This document shows, in pieces, positions 45,542-56,029 of a DNA stretch of 64,000 nt (position 1 is its first letter; each line of letters opens with the position of its first letter). Location: positions 1-64,000 of the forward strand of contig NZ_AP022573.1 of the NCBI RefSeq assembly GCF_010729105.1, in the 5' to 3' direction. The translations under genes and the position numbers were made by a program. This stretch comes from Mycobacterium saskatchewanense (lineage in GTDB: Bacteria > Actinomycetota > Actinomycetes > Mycobacteriales > Mycobacteriaceae). Below the pieces are notes generated by a model. The model did no database searches. It was not told the DNA's origin and saw only the letters and a program-made list of their open reading frames with translations.

Positions 45542-46566
45542 TGACGTGGCTGGTCGTCGCGATCGCGCTGCTGGTCGCGGCCGGGCTGGTGCTGGGCGGG
45601 TGGGCGTACCGCACCGCGAACCGGCTGGACCGGCTGCACGTCCGCTACGACCTGTCGTGGCAGGCGCTGGACGGCGCGCTGGCCCGGCGCGCGGTGGTGG
45701 CGCGCGCCGTCGCGATCGACGCCTACGGCGGCGCCCCGGCGGGCAGTCGGCTGGCGGCCCTGGCCGACGCGGCGGAGAACGCGCCCCGGCAGGCGCGGGA
45801 GTCGTGCGAGAACGAGCTCGCGGCGGGCCTGGCGCTGGTCGACCCGGCGTCGCTGCCGGCGGGGCTGATCGCCGAGCTCGCCGACGCGGAGGCCCGGGTG
45901 GTGCTGGCCCGCCGATTCCACAACGACGCCGTCCGCGACACCCTCGCGCTGCGCGAGCGATTCCTGGTGCGAACCCTCCGCCTGGGTGGAACCGCCGCGC
46001 TGCCAAGCTATTTCGAGATCGCGGAGCGGTCCCAGGCGCTGTTGCACGGCGATCACGGCGTGCCGAGCCACCGCACGTCGGCTCGGGTGGTGCTGCTCGA
46101 CGAGACGGGTGCCGTGCTGCTGCTGCGCGGTTCGGACCCGGCGATCGACCATCACGACGCGCCGCGGTGGTGGTTCACGGTCGGGGGCGAGGTGCGCCAC
46201 GGCGAGCGGTTGGCCGAGGCCGCCGCGCGCGAGCTGGCCGAGGAGACCGGCCTGCAGGTCTCGGCGGCCGACATGGTCGGCCCGGTGTGGCGGCGCGACG
46301 AGGTCTTCGAGTTCAACGGCACGCTCATCGACAGCGAGGAGTTCTACTTCGTCCACCGCACCCGCCGGTTCGAGCCATCCTGCCTGGACCGCACCGAGCT
46401 CGAAAGCCGCTACATCCACGGCCATCGCTGGTGTGATGCCGCCGACATCGCCCGGCTGGCCGCGGCCGGTGAGACGGTGTACCCGGTGCAGCTGTCCGAG
46501 CTGCTCACCGAGGCGGCCGCGATGGCCGTCGGCCGTGCGCCGGGCCCGCTGCAATCCATCCGATGA
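45541..46566 (+). CDS. Membrane-anchored Nudix hydrolase (Rv2609c type)
   Basis: This 341-residue protein begins with one membrane helix (LVVAIALLVAAGLVLGGWAY), followed by a LemA-like helical region (about 25-150). A Nudix domain carries the full box GGEVRHGERLAEAAARELAE-ETGL (G-x5-E-x7-REL-x-EE-x-G-L) near residue 220. Nudix enzymes cleave nucleoside diphosphate-linked compounds; the substrate here is unknown. It is the last gene of the thrS-pimA operon, matching Rv2609c. The gap to pdxS (134 bases) lacks the PPE42 and pdxH-like genes that I recall at this point in M. tuberculosis. Confidence 0.9.
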   Translation: MTWLVVAIALLVAAGLVLGGWAYRTANRLDRLHVRYDLSWQALDGALARRAVVARAVAIDAYGGAPAGSRLAALADAAENAPRQARESCENELAAGLALVDPASLPAGLIAELADAEARVVLARRFHNDAVRDTLALRERFLVRTLRLGGTAALPSYFEIAERSQALLHGDHGVPSHRTSARVVLLDETGAVLLLRGSDPAIDHHDAPRWWFTVGGEVRHGERLAEAAARELAEETGLQVSAADMVGPVWRRDEVFEFNGTLIDSEEFYFVHRTRRFEPSCLDRTELESRYIHGHRWCDAADIARLAAAGETVYPVQLSELLTEAAAMAVGRAPGPLQSIR

Positions 46567-46700
46567 GGGCCGAACCGCTTCGCCGCCGCGGCGCCATACG
46601 CTGAGCCCCGCGCGGTCGTCGGTGGAAAATCGGCTGGTTGCCGACCACTACACTGGACTGGCACCAGGGGGAGCGACGAGACATCACAGAAGAGGTGGCA

Positions 46701-47606
46701 GTGGATACCGCCGCATCAAATGGCAGCGGCCGGGGAACGGCGCGCGTCAAACGTGGCATGGCCGAAATGCTCAAGGGCGGCGTCATCATGGACGTCGTCA
46801 CACCGGAGCAGGCGCGGATCGCTGAGGGCGCCGGCGCCGTCGCGGTGATGGCCCTGGAACGGGTGCCCGCCGACATCCGCGCGCAGGGTGGCGTGTCGCG
46901 GATGAGTGATCCCGACATGATCGAGGGCATCATCTCCGCGGTCACCATCCCGGTCATGGCCAAGGCCCGCATCGGTCACTTCGTGGAGGCGCAGATCCTG
47001 CAGAGCCTCGGCGTTGATTACATCGACGAATCCGAGGTCCTGACCCCCGCGGACTACACCCACCACATCGACAAGTGGAAGTTCACGGTGCCGTTCGTGT
47101 GCGGTGCGACCAACCTCGGTGAGGCGCTGCGGCGCATCAACGAGGGCGCGGCCATGATCCGGTCCAAGGGGGAGGCCGGCACCGGTGACGTGTCGAACGC
47201 GACCACCCACATGCGGGCGATCAGCGGCGAGATCCGGCGCCTGACGTCGCTGTCCGAGGACGAGTTGTTCGTGGCGGCAAAGGAATTGCAGGCCCCCTAT
47301 GACCTCGTCGTCGAGGTGGCCCGGGCGGGCAAGCTGCCGGTCACGCTGTTCACCGCGGGCGGCATCGCCACGCCGGCTGACGCGGCGATGATGATGCAGC
47401 TCGGCGCCGAGGGCGTCTTCGTCGGCTCCGGCATCTTCAAGTCCGGCGCCCCCGAGCACCGCGCCGCCGCCATCGTCAAGGCGACCACCTTCTACGACGA
47501 CCCCGACGTGCTGGCCAAGGTTTCGCGTGGGCTGGGCGAGCCGATGGTGGGCATCAACGTCGAGGAGATCGCGCAGCCGCATCGCCTGGCCGAGCGCGGC
47601 TGGTAA
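46701..47606 (+). CDS. pdxS: Pyridoxal 5'-phosphate synthase subunit PdxS
   Basis: This PdxS (SNZ) subunit of about 301 residues makes PLP from ribose 5-phosphate, glyceraldehyde 3-phosphate and ammonia supplied by PdxT. Key residues are present: [20 protein letters not shown], the Schiff-base lysine in [40 protein letters not shown] with the second lysine, and [20 protein letters not shown] with the phosphate site. It matches Rv2606c (299 aa). GTG 46701 is preferred because AGAGG lies just upstream; longer frames to 46638 are unsupported. Confidence 0.96.
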   Translation: MDTAASNGSGRGTARVKRGMAEMLKGGVIMDVVTPEQARIAEGAGAVAVMALERVPADIRAQGGVSRMSDPDMIEGIISAVTIPVMAKARIGHFVEAQILQSLGVDYIDESEVLTPADYTHHIDKWKFTVPFVCGATNLGEALRRINEGAAMIRSKGEAGTGDVSNATTHMRAISGEIRRLTSLSEDELFVAAKELQAPYDLVVEVARAGKLPVTLFTAGGIATPADAAMMMQLGAEGVFVGSGIFKSGAPEHRAAAIVKATTFYDDPDVLAKVSRGLGEPMVGINVEEIAQPHRLAERGW

Positions 47607-47620
47607 GCCTAGGGCGATTG

Positions 47621-48466
47621 GTGGCGATCGAGCAGATCCTCGATCTCGAGCAACTCGAGGTCAACATCTATCGCGGCGGCGTGTTCAGCCCCGACTCCGG
47701 CTACTTCCAGCGCACGTTCGGTGGCCACGTGGCCGGCCAGTCGCTCGTGTCGGCGGTGCGCACCGTCGAGGCGGGTCACCTGGTGCACTCGCTGCACGGC
47801 TACTTCATCCGGCCCGGCGACGCGAAGGCGCCCACCATCTTCATCGTCGAGCGCATCCGCGACGGCGGATCCTTCTGCACCCGCCGCGTCAACGCCATCC
47901 AGCACGGGGAGACCATCTTCTCGATGTCGGCGTCTTTCCAGGCCGACCAGGAGGGCATCAACCACCAGGACGCCATGCCGTCCGCGCCGCCGCCGGACGG
48001 CCTGCCGGGAATGAACTCGATGAGGGTTTTCGACGACGCCGGCTTCAAGCAGTTCGAGGAGTGGGACGTCCGCATCGTGCCGCAGGAGCGCCTGCAGCGG
48101 CGGCCCGGCAAGGCCTCTCAGCAGCAGGTGTGGTTCCGTCACCGCGATCCGCTGCCCGACGACCCGGTGCTGCACATCTGCGCGCTGGCCTACATGAGCG
48201 ACCTCACGCTGCTGGGATCGGCGCAGGTGAACCACCTCGACGTGCGCGAGCACCTGCAGGTGGCGTCGCTGGACCATGCGATGTGGTTCATGCGGGCCTT
48301 CCGGGCCGACGAGTGGCTGCTCTACGACCAGTCGTCGCCGTCGGCCAGCGGCGGTCGCTCGCTGTGCCAGGGCAAGATCTTCACCCAGTCCGGCGAGATG
48401 GTGGCGGCCGTCATGCAGGAGGGGCTGACCCGCTTCCCGCGCGGGTTCCAGCCGACCGGGCAGTGA
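47621..48466 (+). CDS. tesB2: Acyl-CoA thioesterase II TesB2
   Basis: This 281-residue double-hotdog thioesterase cleaves acyl-CoA to free acid and CoA. Diagnostic stretches are [60 protein letters not shown] (conserved Asp of the active site) and [20 protein letters not shown] with catalytic His and Gln region. It matches Rv2605c. The GTG at 47621 (a TTG at 47618 is adjacent) starts 14 bases after pdxS, and pdxT overlaps its end by four bases, placing a thioesterase inside the PLP synthase operon. Confidence 0.94.
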   Translation: MAIEQILDLEQLEVNIYRGGVFSPDSGYFQRTFGGHVAGQSLVSAVRTVEAGHLVHSLHGYFIRPGDAKAPTIFIVERIRDGGSFCTRRVNAIQHGETIFSMSASFQADQEGINHQDAMPSAPPPDGLPGMNSMRVFDDAGFKQFEEWDVRIVPQERLQRRPGKASQQQVWFRHRDPLPDDPVLHICALAYMSDLTLLGSAQVNHLDVREHLQVASLDHAMWFMRAFRADEWLLYDQSSPSASGGRSLCQGKIFTQSGEMVAAVMQEGLTRFPRGFQPTGQ

Positions 48467-49059
48467 GCGCGCCGCGCATCGGCGTGCTGGCGCTGCAGGG
48501 CGACACCCGCGAACACCTCGCGGCGCTGCGGGAGGCCGGCGCCGAGGCGATTCCCGTGCGCCGCCGCGGCGAACTCGAGGCGGTGGACGGGCTCGTCCTT
48601 CCCGGCGGGGAGTCGACCACCATCAGCCACCTGCTGCTCGACCTCGATCTGCTCGAGCCGCTGCGCGGACGGCTGGCCGAGGGGATGCCCGCCTACGGCG
48701 CGTGCGCGGGGATGATCCTGCTGGCCAGCGAGATCCTGGACTCCGGCGCGCGGGGCAGGCAGGCGCTGCCCCTGCGGGGGATCGATATGACCGTGCGGCG
48801 CAACGCTTTCGGACGCCAAGTCGATTCGTTCGAGGGCGATGTCGAGTTCGCGGGTTTCGACGACCCGGTGCGTGCGGTGTTCATCCGCGCGCCGTGGGTC
48901 GAGCGGGCCGGCGACGCTGTTCGGGTGCTCGCGAGAGCCGCGGGCCACGCCGTCGCCGTCCGGCAGGGCCCGGTGCTGGCGACGGCGTTCCACCCGGAGG
49001 TGACCGGCGACCGGCGCGTCCACCAGCTGTTCGTCGACATCGTCACGGGCGAGGCCTGA
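48463..49059 (+). CDS. pdxT: Pyridoxal 5'-phosphate synthase glutaminase PdxT
   Basis: This 198-residue class I glutaminase frees ammonia from glutamine for PdxS. Residues seen are [20 protein letters not shown] at the start, the [13 protein letters not shown] oxyanion-site motif, the nucleophile in [16 protein letters not shown] (Cys), and the His-Glu pair in [20 protein letters not shown]. It matches Rv2604c. The GTG overlaps the tesB2 stop (GTGA), coupling translation to the PdxS operon. Confidence 0.96.
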   Translation: MSAPRIGVLALQGDTREHLAALREAGAEAIPVRRRGELEAVDGLVLPGGESTTISHLLLDLDLLEPLRGRLAEGMPAYGACAGMILLASEILDSGARGRQALPLRGIDMTVRRNAFGRQVDSFEGDVEFAGFDDPVRAVFIRAPWVERAGDAVRVLARAAGHAVAVRQGPVLATAFHPEVTGDRRVHQLFVDIVTGEA

Positions 49060-49184
49060 GCCCCGGGCGTCGAACGTGTGGCCTGTGGCGGAATTCCACG
49101 CGGATCACGTACTTAGGGCACAGGCTCGGCGCCCACGTAGACTCGTCTGGCGAACTTTCGAAGACAGAAGAGGTAGACACAGCG

Positions 49185-49937
49185 ATGAGCGGCCATTCCA
49201 AGTGGGCCACCACCAAGCACCAGAAGGCCGTCAAGGACGCGCGCCGGGGCAAGGAGTTCGCCCGGCTGATCAAGAACATCGAGGTCGCGGCCCGCACCGG
49301 CGGTGGTGACCCGGCGGGCAACCCCACCCTCTACGACGCCATCCAGAAGGCGAAGAAGAGCTCGGTGCCCAACGACAATATCGAGCGCGCCCGCAAGCGG
49401 GGGGCCGGCGAGGAAGCCGGCGGCGCCGACTACCAGACCATCATGTACGAGGGCTACGGGCCCAACGGCGTGGCGGTGCTGGTCGAGTGCCTGACCGACA
49501 ACCGCAACCGCGCCGCCAGCGAGGTGCGGGTGGCGATGACGCGCAACGGCGGCACCATGGCCGATCCCGGGTCGGTGGCCTACCTGTTCTCCCGCAAGGG
49601 CGTGGTGACCCTCGAAAAGAACGGCCTCACCGAGGACGACGTGCTGGCCGCGGTGCTGGACGCCGGCGCCGAGGACGTCAGCGACCTGGGCGACAGCTTC
49701 GAGATCATCTCCGAGCCGACCGACCTGGTCGCCGTGCGCACCGCCCTGCAGGAGGCCGGCATCGACTACGACTCGGCGGAGGCGGGCTTCCAGCCGTCGG
49801 TGACCGTGCCGCTCGACGTCGAGGGCGCGCAGAAGGTGATCAAACTGGTCGACGCGCTCGAAGACAGCGACGACGTCCAGGACGTCTACACCAACGCCGA
49901 CATCCCCGACGAGGTCTTGGCGCAGATCGACGGCTAG
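49185..49937 (+). CDS. yebC: YebC/TACO1-family protein
   Basis: This 250-residue conserved protein begins [20 protein letters not shown] and contains [40 protein letters not shown] and [20 protein letters not shown]. The family acts as a transcription regulator or a translation factor that helps ribosomes through proline stretches. It matches Rv2603c (251 aa). The ATG at 49185 is clear. It lies 125 bases from pdxT and converges on speE with 0 bases between the stop codons. Confidence 0.93.
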   Translation: MSGHSKWATTKHQKAVKDARRGKEFARLIKNIEVAARTGGGDPAGNPTLYDAIQKAKKSSVPNDNIERARKRGAGEEAGGADYQTIMYEGYGPNGVAVLVECLTDNRNRAASEVRVAMTRNGGTMADPGSVAYLFSRKGVVTLEKNGLTEDDVLAAVLDAGAEDVSDLGDSFEIISEPTDLVAVRTALQEAGIDYDSAEAGFQPSVTVPLDVEGAQKVIKLVDALEDSDDVQDVYTNADIPDEVLAQIDG

Positions 49938-51470
49938 CTACTCGTACCCGTGCCGCATGTCCTCGACGATGCGGGGATTCTCCAGCGTCGACGGGTCCAG
50001 CGCGCGCGGCCCGGTATCCGACGAGAACACCGTGGCGGCGTCGAGCACGACCTGGTTGAGGAAGCGCAGCGGCGGCGCGTCGGGCGGCATCGTCGGGACG
50101 GGCGCGGCGGCCCCCCGCGACGCCAGCGCGAAGCCCCAGTCACCGAAGGTCGGCACGTGCACGTGGTACGGGGTGACGGCGTACCCGGCGGCCCGGACCG
50201 TCGACACCGTGCGCCAGAACGCGGCGGGCGTCGAGAACGGGCTGCCTGCCTGGACGACCATCAGCCCGCCGGGGGCGAGCGCGCGCGCGACGAGGGCGTA
50301 GAACTCCGTTGAGTACAGCCGGCCCAGCACGGGGGTGTCCGGGTCGGGCAGGTCGACGAGGACCGCGTCGAACCGGTCGACGGCGCTCCGGCGCAGCCAG
50401 GTCATCGCGTCGTCGATGACGACGGCCACGCGCGGGTTGTCGAGCGCGCCGCCGTTGGCCTCGCGCATGGTGGTGCGCGCCAGCGCGATGACCTCGGGGT
50501 CGAGTTCCACCTGCACGATCTTCTGCACACTCGGCTGCCGCAGCAGCTCGCGGGCGGCCAGCCCGTCGCCGCCGCCGAGCACCAGCACCGAGCGTGCGCC
50601 CGCGCCGAGCGCGGGGTAGACGAGGCTTTCGGTGTACCGGTATTCGTCGCGGGTGGAGAACTGCAGGCCCCCGTCGAGGTAGAGCCGCATGTCGGCGCCG
50701 CGGCGGGTCACCACGATCTCCTGGTAGGGCGTGTGGCGGTAAGCGATGATCGGGTCGGCGTAGAGCCGCTGCCTGCTCGTCGTCTCCACGTCGGCCGACC
50801 GCACCAGCAGCGTCGCGAGGACCGCGAGCGCCGCGGCGAGCGCGCACAGCGCCGTCGCCAGCTGGCGAACGGACACCACCCGCCGCAGCAGGAACACCGC
50901 CACCACGGCCGCGGCCGCCAGGTTGATGATGCCGGTTGCCGCGGCGCCGCGGATCATGCCCAGGTGCGGCAGCAGCAGGAACGGCCAGACCAGCCCGCCC
51001 AGTAGCGCCCCGAGGTAGTCGGCGGCGTTGAGGTTGGCCAGCGTGCGGCCGGTGTCGGCGGCCCCGGCGGTGCGCCCGCGCTGCAGCAGCGTCATCAGCA
51101 GCGGCACCTCGGCGCCCACCAGGCCGCCGATCAGGGCGGTGCTGACGGCCAGCACCCACGTCGACTCGTCGTCGATGAACGCGAAGACGGCGTAGAGCGC
51201 CGCGGCCGACAGGCCGCCGACGACGCCCAGCAGCGCCTCGACGGCGATGAACGCGATCGCCGCGTGGGCCAGCAGCGGCTTGGCCAGCAACGCTCCCGCT
51301 CCCAGCGCGGCGATGTAACCGGCGACGATCAGCGAGGTGGCGACGATCCCACCGCCGTTGAGGCTGGCCGTGAGGGTGAGCAGCGCGAGCTCGTAGACGA
51401 TGCCGCAGGCCGCGCACGCGGCGACGGCGGCCAGCAGCACGGCGCGCCAGCGCCCGGACGGCTCGGTCAT
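49938..51470 (-). CDS. speE: Membrane-bound spermidine synthase-type protein (SpeE)
   Basis: This 510-residue protein has an N-terminal half of about seven membrane helices ([20 protein letters not shown] onward) and a C-terminal aminopropyltransferase/methyltransferase domain. It binds decarboxylated S-adenosylmethionine through [20 protein letters not shown] and acts on an amine near [20 protein letters not shown]. It matches Rv2601 (523 aa). Whether it makes spermidine in mycobacteria is uncertain. It is the last gene of an operon of Rv2597-2601 type; its ATG overlaps the DUF350 stop. Confidence 0.9.
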   Translation of the reverse strand: MTEPSGRWRAVLLAAVAACAACGIVYELALLTLTASLNGGGIVATSLIVAGYIAALGAGALLAKPLLAHAAIAFIAVEALLGVVGGLSAAALYAVFAFIDDESTWVLAVSTALIGGLVGAEVPLLMTLLQRGRTAGAADTGRTLANLNAADYLGALLGGLVWPFLLLPHLGMIRGAAATGIINLAAAAVVAVFLLRRVVSVRQLATALCALAAALAVLATLLVRSADVETTSRQRLYADPIIAYRHTPYQEIVVTRRGADMRLYLDGGLQFSTRDEYRYTESLVYPALGAGARSVLVLGGGDGLAARELLRQPSVQKIVQVELDPEVIALARTTMREANGGALDNPRVAVVIDDAMTWLRRSAVDRFDAVLVDLPDPDTPVLGRLYSTEFYALVARALAPGGLMVVQAGSPFSTPAAFWRTVSTVRAAGYAVTPYHVHVPTFGDWGFALASRGAAAPVPTMPPDAPPLRFLNQVVLDAATVFSSDTGPRALDPSTLENPRIVEDMRHGYE

Positions 51471-51934
51471 GAGATGGCGGCGGCGATGACCCCTCCGACG
51501 GCCACGAGCATCGTGGCCGTGGCGAACGCCGCCGGGTGGAGCTGTGGCTCGTCGACGTGCTCGCGGAAGTGACCCGGCACGGCGATCTGCACGATGAGCA
51601 GCGCCCCGCCCTGCGGCAGCACTCCGACCAGCCCGTACACCGCCACGCCGACGAGCCCCTGGCCCAGCTGGCTGTAGCTGCTGGCGATCGCGCTGATGAT
51701 GACGATGGCGAGCGCCACATACATCGCCGAGGCCAGGACGACCGCGTTGGGCCGGCGGTCGATGAAGACCAGCCGGCGCAGGTTGCCGGGGGTCAGCAGG
51801 TCGACCATCAGGAAGCCGGCGATCAGGACGCCGACGCCCACCAGGAAATAGAGGACGACGGCGAGCACGCCCTGGGCGATGGTGCCGAAGTTGAAGGCTC
51901 CGAAATCCAGGGCTGCGAGGTTGAGCGCCAACAT
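51467..51934 (-). CDS. DUF350 membrane protein (Rv2600 type)
   Basis: This 155-residue protein has four hydrophobic segments, among them [20 protein letters not shown] and [20 protein letters not shown], matching DUF350. No biochemical function is known to me. In other bacteria DUF350 genes also sit beside speE-like and DUF4178 genes, as here, which suggests a conserved membrane complex. Its stop overlaps the speE start (ATGA), and it lies 19 bases downstream of the DUF4247 gene. Confidence 0.88.
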   Translation of the reverse strand: MLALNLAALDFGAFNFGTIAQGVLAVVLYFLVGVGVLIAGFLMVDLLTPGNLRRLVFIDRRPNAVVLASAMYVALAIVIISAIASSYSQLGQGLVGVAVYGLVGVLPQGGALLIVQIAVPGHFREHVDEPQLHPAAFATATMLVAVGGVIAAAIS

Positions 51935-51953
51935 GGAGTTTTCCTTTCGAGGG

Positions 51954-52385
51954 TTACTTGATCCCCCCTGGACCGCCTGGGCTTCCCCCGCCGCCGCCGG
52001 CCGGGGATCCGGGGGTGAAACCCGGACCGAGGAAGACGAATCCGCCGTGGCTGTAGCGGGCGCCGAGGTCTTCGACGCGGATGCTGCACGGACGCGTGCC
52101 GTCGGGTTCGACGATGACGATGTCGCCGCTGTAGCGCAGGTACTGCCCGTCGCCGTTGGTGGCGCGCGCCGCGGGGGCCTGGTAGCGGGCGAGCGCGTCG
52201 GCTACTTGCGCCGGGGTCCCGGCGCATTCGTAGCGGGTGCCGTCGGCGTCGCGGGAGTACTCGCGATAGTGCGAGGCGATGTATGAGCCGATGTCTTTGT
52301 GCAGCAACAGGATTCCGGGTATCAGGAACGCGACGGCGGTGGCGGCCAGGCCGCCGGCGATCAGGAAGAGGCGGTTGCGCGTCAC
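51954..52385 (-). CDS. DUF4247-type exported protein (Rv2599 type)
   Basis: This 143-residue protein has an N-terminal membrane segment ([20 protein letters not shown]) and then an extracellular region with [20 protein letters not shown] and two cysteines, ending in a glycine/proline-rich tail. Family length and position match Rv2599. The GTG at 52385 is chosen because the membrane segment starts just after it and it overlaps the previous stop (GTGA). It probably acts at the membrane with its operon partners; the function is unknown. Confidence 0.82.
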   Translation of the reverse strand: MTRNRLFLIAGGLAATAVAFLIPGILLLHKDIGSYIASHYREYSRDADGTRYECAGTPAQVADALARYQAPAARATNGDGQYLRYSGDIVIVEPDGTRPCSIRVEDLGARYSHGGFVFLGPGFTPGSPAGGGGGSPGGPGGIK

Positions 52386-52885
52386 GGGCGCCACCGGCTC
52401 GCGGTGTGGACCACCATGCCTCCGGACGGCGCGGGGTAGAGGTGCCAGGTCTGCCACCGCCAGCCGGTGCCGTCGGGCTCGGCGGCCAGCGCGGTGAGGG
52501 CGGCGTCGTCGCCGGGGAAGGTGCCGCCCAGCCAGGTCGGCTCGCGGGCGCACCGGGTCCGCAGTTCGCGCGCGATGCGCCGGAAGGAGTCCTCGTCGTG
52601 CGTGTCGGTGCGCGATTCGAGGTGGTAGCCGGGGGCGTCGGTGCGCGCCGGCAGGCCGTCGGCCGCGGTGGGCGCGGTGCAGGTGACCTGCTCGGTGAAG
52701 CGGCCGCCGCCGTGCTCGACCGCGACGACGTGCGATGCGCCGAGGACCCCGAGCACCAGCGCCCCGCCGCCCGGATGGGCGAGCCGGCATGTCGCGAGCG
52801 GCGGCGGCGACGGGGCGTTCAGCGCCAGCCTCAGCGCCCGGCCGGACACGTCCGCCGGGGTCACGGCGAGCTGATGAAGTGGCAC
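52382..52885 (-). CDS. DUF2617-type protein (Rv2598 type)
   Basis: This soluble protein of 167 residues begins VPLHQLAVTPADVSGRALRL, with GGALVLGVLGASHVVAVEHG and GWRWQTWHLYPAPSGGMVVH further on. It matches Rv2598 (164 aa) in length and place. The GTG at 52885 fits; longer in-frame sequence is a shadow. Function is unknown. It is coupled downstream to the DUF4247 gene by a four-base overlap and lies 10 bases after the DUF4178 gene. Confidence 0.82.
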   Translation of the reverse strand: MPLHQLAVTPADVSGRALRLALNAPSPPPLATCRLAHPGGGALVLGVLGASHVVAVEHGGGRFTEQVTCTAPTAADGLPARTDAPGYHLESRTDTHDEDSFRRIARELRTRCAREPTWLGGTFPGDDAALTALAAEPDGTGWRWQTWHLYPAPSGGMVVHTASRWRP

Positions 52886-52895
52886 CGTCGGGGTC

Positions 52896-53504
52896 CTAGG
52901 GGGAGGCGGGTGCGGGATACACGGTGAGCTCGCCGGTCCGTACCGGCTTGCCCGTCGATATCTCCCACGGGGTGTCCGGGGCCCAGCGCTCGAAGGAGAG
53001 CAGCGCGCTCTGGTCGGCGTTGGCGCAGTCGAGAAACTCCATCTCCCCGCCCGCCGGCAGGCCCGTCGTGCCTTCGGTCGTGTACGAGGCGCGGCCACGT
53101 TCGGACTCGTGGAACGTCACGCCGTCGACGACGTAGCGGTCGCCGGGCTGCAGCGTCAGGTCCTTGCGGGTCACCCACATCACGAGCTCGAGGCGCCCGT
53201 CGTCCTCCTCCACGCTGAACCAGACCGGGTCATCGCCGCCCTCCAGCAGATGCTCCCACCACACGAACGGTCCCTCGCGGAACGTCACGGAGCCCCGCAC
53301 CACATAGTCGACGCCGCCATAGCTGACGATGGCGCCCGGGCCGAGCTGCCGCGGACCGAATTGGGGTGGCGAGGCATCGAACGACAGCGGGTCCCGTCGC
53401 GCGCCCGCCGGCCCGGATGCTCGGGGCCGGCGCAGCGCCACCACGAGAACGACGACCGACGCGATGAACAACGCCGCGGCGATGACGACCAGCACTGTTC
53501 CCAC
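52896..53504 (-). CDS. DUF4178-type membrane-anchored protein (Rv2597 type)
   Basis: This 202-residue protein starts with a membrane helix ([20 protein letters not shown]), followed by a beta-rich domain: [40 protein letters not shown] and [20 protein letters not shown]. It matches Rv2597 (206 aa). It heads the five-gene operon ending with speE; the operon order DUF4178, DUF2617, DUF4247, DUF350, speE is conserved. It is divergent from ruvC; the vapBC pair between them in M. tuberculosis is absent here. Confidence 0.87.
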   Translation of the reverse strand: MGTVLVVIAAALFIASVVVLVVALRRPRASGPAGARRDPLSFDASPPQFGPRQLGPGAIVSYGGVDYVVRGSVTFREGPFVWWEHLLEGGDDPVWFSVEEDDGRLELVMWVTRKDLTLQPGDRYVVDGVTFHESERGRASYTTEGTTGLPAGGEMEFLDCANADQSALLSFERWAPDTPWEISTGKPVRTGELTVYPAPASP

Positions 53505-53613
53505 GGACCAGCCTTCCGCCCCCCGGCTTGAGCAACGTGGGCTATAAGTTAACAGCTTTACGCCGACACACCGGTCGACTGACGAAGAATGGTCGGACCC
53601 AGCGGCTAGCCTA

Positions 53614-53629
53614 TCGAACAGCTGTTCTA
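53614..53629 (+). promoter_or_regulatory. LexA (SOS) box upstream of ruvC
   Basis: TCGAACAGCTGTTCTA matches the mycobacterial SOS box TCGAAC-N4-GTTCGA at 11 of 12 defined positions. It ends 15 bases before the ruvC ATG, so DNA damage should induce ruvCAB. Confidence 0.85.
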
Positions 53630-53644
53630 CAGGCGGGAGCGGTA

Positions 53645-54211
53645 ATGCGGGTGATGGGTGTCGACCCGGGGCTGACCCGGTGCGGCCTGTCCGTGGTCGA
53701 GAGCGGGCGGGGGCGCAGCGTGGTCGCGCTGGACGTCGACGTGGTGCGCACGCCGTCGGACGCGGCGCTGCCGATGCGGCTGCTGGCCATCAGCGACGCT
53801 GTCGAGCACTGGCTGGACACCCATCGGCCGGACGTGATCGCGATCGAGCGGGTGTTCTCCCAGCTGAACGTGACGACGGTGATGGGCACCGCGCAGGCCG
53901 GCGGGGTGATCGCGCTGGCCGCGGCCAGGCGCGGGCTGGACGTCTACTTTCACACCCCGACCGAGGTTAAGGCGGCGGTCACCGGCAACGGCACCGCCGA
54001 CAAGGCGCAGGTCACCGCCATGGTCACCAAAATCCTTGCGCTGCAAGCCAAGCCGACACCTGCCGACGCCGCCGACGCGCTCGCGCTGGCGATCTGCCAC
54101 TGCTGGCGGGCGCCGATGCTCGCGCGGCTGGCCCAGGCCGAGGCGCTGGCCGCGCGCCAGCGGCAGGCCTACAACGCGAAGCTCAAGGCGCAGCTGAAGG
54201 CGGCGCGATGA
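53645..54211 (+). CDS. ruvC: Holliday junction endonuclease RuvC
   Basis: This 188-residue dimeric nuclease cuts Holliday junctions. Catalytic acids are visible: Asp in [18 protein letters not shown], Glu in [20 protein letters not shown], and the Asp pair in [38 protein letters not shown] is the DNA-binding loop region. It matches Rv2594c. The ATG at 53645 follows GGCGGGAGCGGTA. It is the first gene of ruvCAB, with a LexA box just upstream. Confidence 0.97.
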   Translation: MRVMGVDPGLTRCGLSVVESGRGRSVVALDVDVVRTPSDAALPMRLLAISDAVEHWLDTHRPDVIAIERVFSQLNVTTVMGTAQAGGVIALAAARRGLDVYFHTPTEVKAAVTGNGTADKAQVTAMVTKILALQAKPTPADAADALALAICHCWRAPMLARLAQAEALAARQRQAYNAKLKAQLKAAR

Positions 54212-54807
54212 TCGCCTCGGTGCGCGGTGAGGTGCTCGCGGTGGCGCTCGACCACGCGGTGATCGAGGCCGCCGGCGTGGGTTACCGCGTGAACGCCACC
54301 CCGTCGACCCTGGCGACGCTGCGCCAGGGCAGCGAGGCCGGGCTGATCACCGCGATGATCGTCCGCGAGGACTCCATGACGCTGTACGGGTTCGCCGACG
54401 CCGAGACCCGCGACCTGTTCCTGACGCTGATGTCGGTGTCGGGGGTGGGGCCGCGGCTGGCTATGGCGACGCTGGCCGTGCACGACGCCGCGGCGCTGCG
54501 CCAGGCGCTGCACGACGGCGACGTCGCCGCGCTGACCCGGGTCCCGGGCATCGGCAAGCGCGGCGCCGAGCGGATGGTGCTGGAGTTGCGCGACAAGATC
54601 GGCGCGCCGAGTGCTGGGGGAGTGCCGGCGAGCGCCGCGTCCAACGGCCACGCGGTGCGCGGTCCCGTGGTCGAGGCGCTGATCGGACTCGGGTTTCCGG
54701 CCAAGCAGGCCGAGGAGGCCACCGACAAGGTGCTGGCCGACGCGCAGGACGCGACGACGTCGGGCACGCTGCGGGCCGCCCTGTCGGTGCTGGGTAAGTC
54801 CCGATGA
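54208..54807 (+). CDS. ruvA: Holliday junction DNA-binding protein RuvA
   Basis: This 199-residue subunit tetramerises on four-way junctions and loads RuvB. It starts [20 protein letters not shown] and has the two helix-hairpin-helix motifs [20 protein letters not shown] and [20 protein letters not shown]. The C-terminal domain that touches RuvB is [20 protein letters not shown]. It matches Rv2593c. The ATG overlaps the ruvC stop, and its own stop overlaps the ruvB start, so translation is coupled. Confidence 0.97.
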   Translation: MIASVRGEVLAVALDHAVIEAAGVGYRVNATPSTLATLRQGSEAGLITAMIVREDSMTLYGFADAETRDLFLTLMSVSGVGPRLAMATLAVHDAAALRQALHDGDVAALTRVPGIGKRGAERMVLELRDKIGAPSAGGVPASAASNGHAVRGPVVEALIGLGFPAKQAEEATDKVLADAQDATTSGTLRAALSVLGKSR

Positions 54808-55853
54808 ACCGCGATTTCGCGGACGAGCCGCCGGACCGGGAGGTCTCGCCCGCATTGACCGTCGGCGAGGGTGACATCGACGTCAGCCTGCGGCCGCGGT
54901 CGTTGCGCGAGTTCATCGGCCAGCCGCGGGTGCGCGAACAGCTGCAGCTGGTCATCGAGGGCGCCAAGAATCGGGGTGGAACGCCGGACCACATCCTGCT
55001 GTCCGGCCCGCCCGGGCTGGGCAAGACGTCGCTGGCCATGATCATCGCCGCCGAGCTGGGGTCCTCGTTGCGCGTCACGTCCGGTCCCGCCCTGGAGCGC
55101 GCCGGCGACCTGGCCGCGATGCTGTCGAACCTGGTCGAGCACGACGTGCTGTTCATCGACGAGATCCATCGCATCGCGCGGCCGGCCGAGGAAATGCTCT
55201 ATTTGGCGATGGAGGATTTCCGGGTCGACGTGGTGGTGGGCAAGGGGCCAGGCGCCACCTCGATCCCGCTGGAGGTTGCGCCGTTCACGCTGGTCGGCGC
55301 TACCACCCGGTCCGGCGCGCTGACGGGTCCGCTGCGCGACCGGTTCGGCTTCACCGCACACATGGACTTCTACGAGCCGGCCGAGCTGGAGCGCGTGCTG
55401 GCCCGGTCGGCGGGGATCCTCGGCATCGAGCTGGGCGACGACGCCGGCGCCGAGATCGCCCGCCGCTCGCGCGGGACGCCGCGCATCGCCAACCGGCTGC
55501 TGCGCCGCGTCCGGGACTACGCCGAGGTGCGCGCCGACGGAATCATCACCCGCGACGTCGCCAAGTCCGCCCTCGCGGTGTACGACGTCGACGAGCTCGG
55601 CCTGGATCGGCTGGACCGGGCGGTGCTCTCGGCGCTGACCCGCAGCTTCGGCGGCGGCCCGGTCGGGGTGTCGACGCTCGCGGTCGCGGTCGGCGAAGAG
55701 GCGGCGACGGTGGAAGAGGTCTGCGAGCCTTTTCTGGTGCGCGCCGGCATGATCGCGCGCACCCCGCGCGGGCGGGTGGCCACCCCGCAGGCCTGGACGC
55801 ACCTGGGCATGACCCCGCCCGTCGGCGCCAGCCAACCGGGTCTGTTCGAGTAG
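54804..55853 (+). CDS. ruvB: Holliday junction helicase RuvB
   Basis: This 349-residue AAA+ motor drives branch migration. Visible are [20 protein letters not shown], Walker [21 protein letters not shown], Walker [21 protein letters not shown], sensor 1 [20 protein letters not shown] with the arginine finger region, and sensor 2 [21 protein letters not shown] winged-helix domain follows. It matches Rv2592c (344 aa). A 55-base tandem repeat begins immediately after its stop. Confidence 0.97.
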   Translation: MNRDFADEPPDREVSPALTVGEGDIDVSLRPRSLREFIGQPRVREQLQLVIEGAKNRGGTPDHILLSGPPGLGKTSLAMIIAAELGSSLRVTSGPALERAGDLAAMLSNLVEHDVLFIDEIHRIARPAEEMLYLAMEDFRVDVVVGKGPGATSIPLEVAPFTLVGATTRSGALTGPLRDRFGFTAHMDFYEPAELERVLARSAGILGIELGDDAGAEIARRSRGTPRIANRLLRRVRDYAEVRADGIITRDVAKSALAVYDVDELGLDRLDRAVLSALTRSFGGGPVGVSTLAVAVGEEAATVEEVCEPFLVRAGMIARTPRGRVATPQAWTHLGMTPPVGASQPGLFE

Positions 55854-55855
55854 CG

Positions 55856-55996
55856 GCGGGTCGCCACCATAGAGTCGGTGGTGATCGTGAGCGCGGCGGA
55901 GCCGGGCGAAGCGGGTCGCCACCATAGAGTCGGTGGCGATCGTGAGCGCGGCGGAGCCGGGCGAAGCGGGTCGCCACCATAGAGTCAGTGGCGATG
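55856..55996. repeat. 55-bp tandem repeat (VNTR/MIRU-like), about 2.5 copies
   Basis: The unit begins GGTCGCCACCATAGAGTCGG and recurs exactly every 55 bases (55861, 55916, 55971), with the third copy cut short. Copies differ at one or two bases. It lies right after the ruvB stop, like mycobacterial interspersed repetitive units. Confidence 0.9.
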
Positions 55997-56029
55997 GTGA
56001 GTATCTGATCGGTCGGCCAGGAGGACGCG

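Noticed and set aside
47527-48462. Plus-strand frame linking the pdxS end to pdxT
   Set aside because: It overlaps pdxS and tesB2 out of frame and is arginine-rich; pdxT begins at GTG 48463.
55856-55996. 55-bp repeats considered as CRISPR
   Set aside because: Units abut with no spacers, so this is a tandem repeat.
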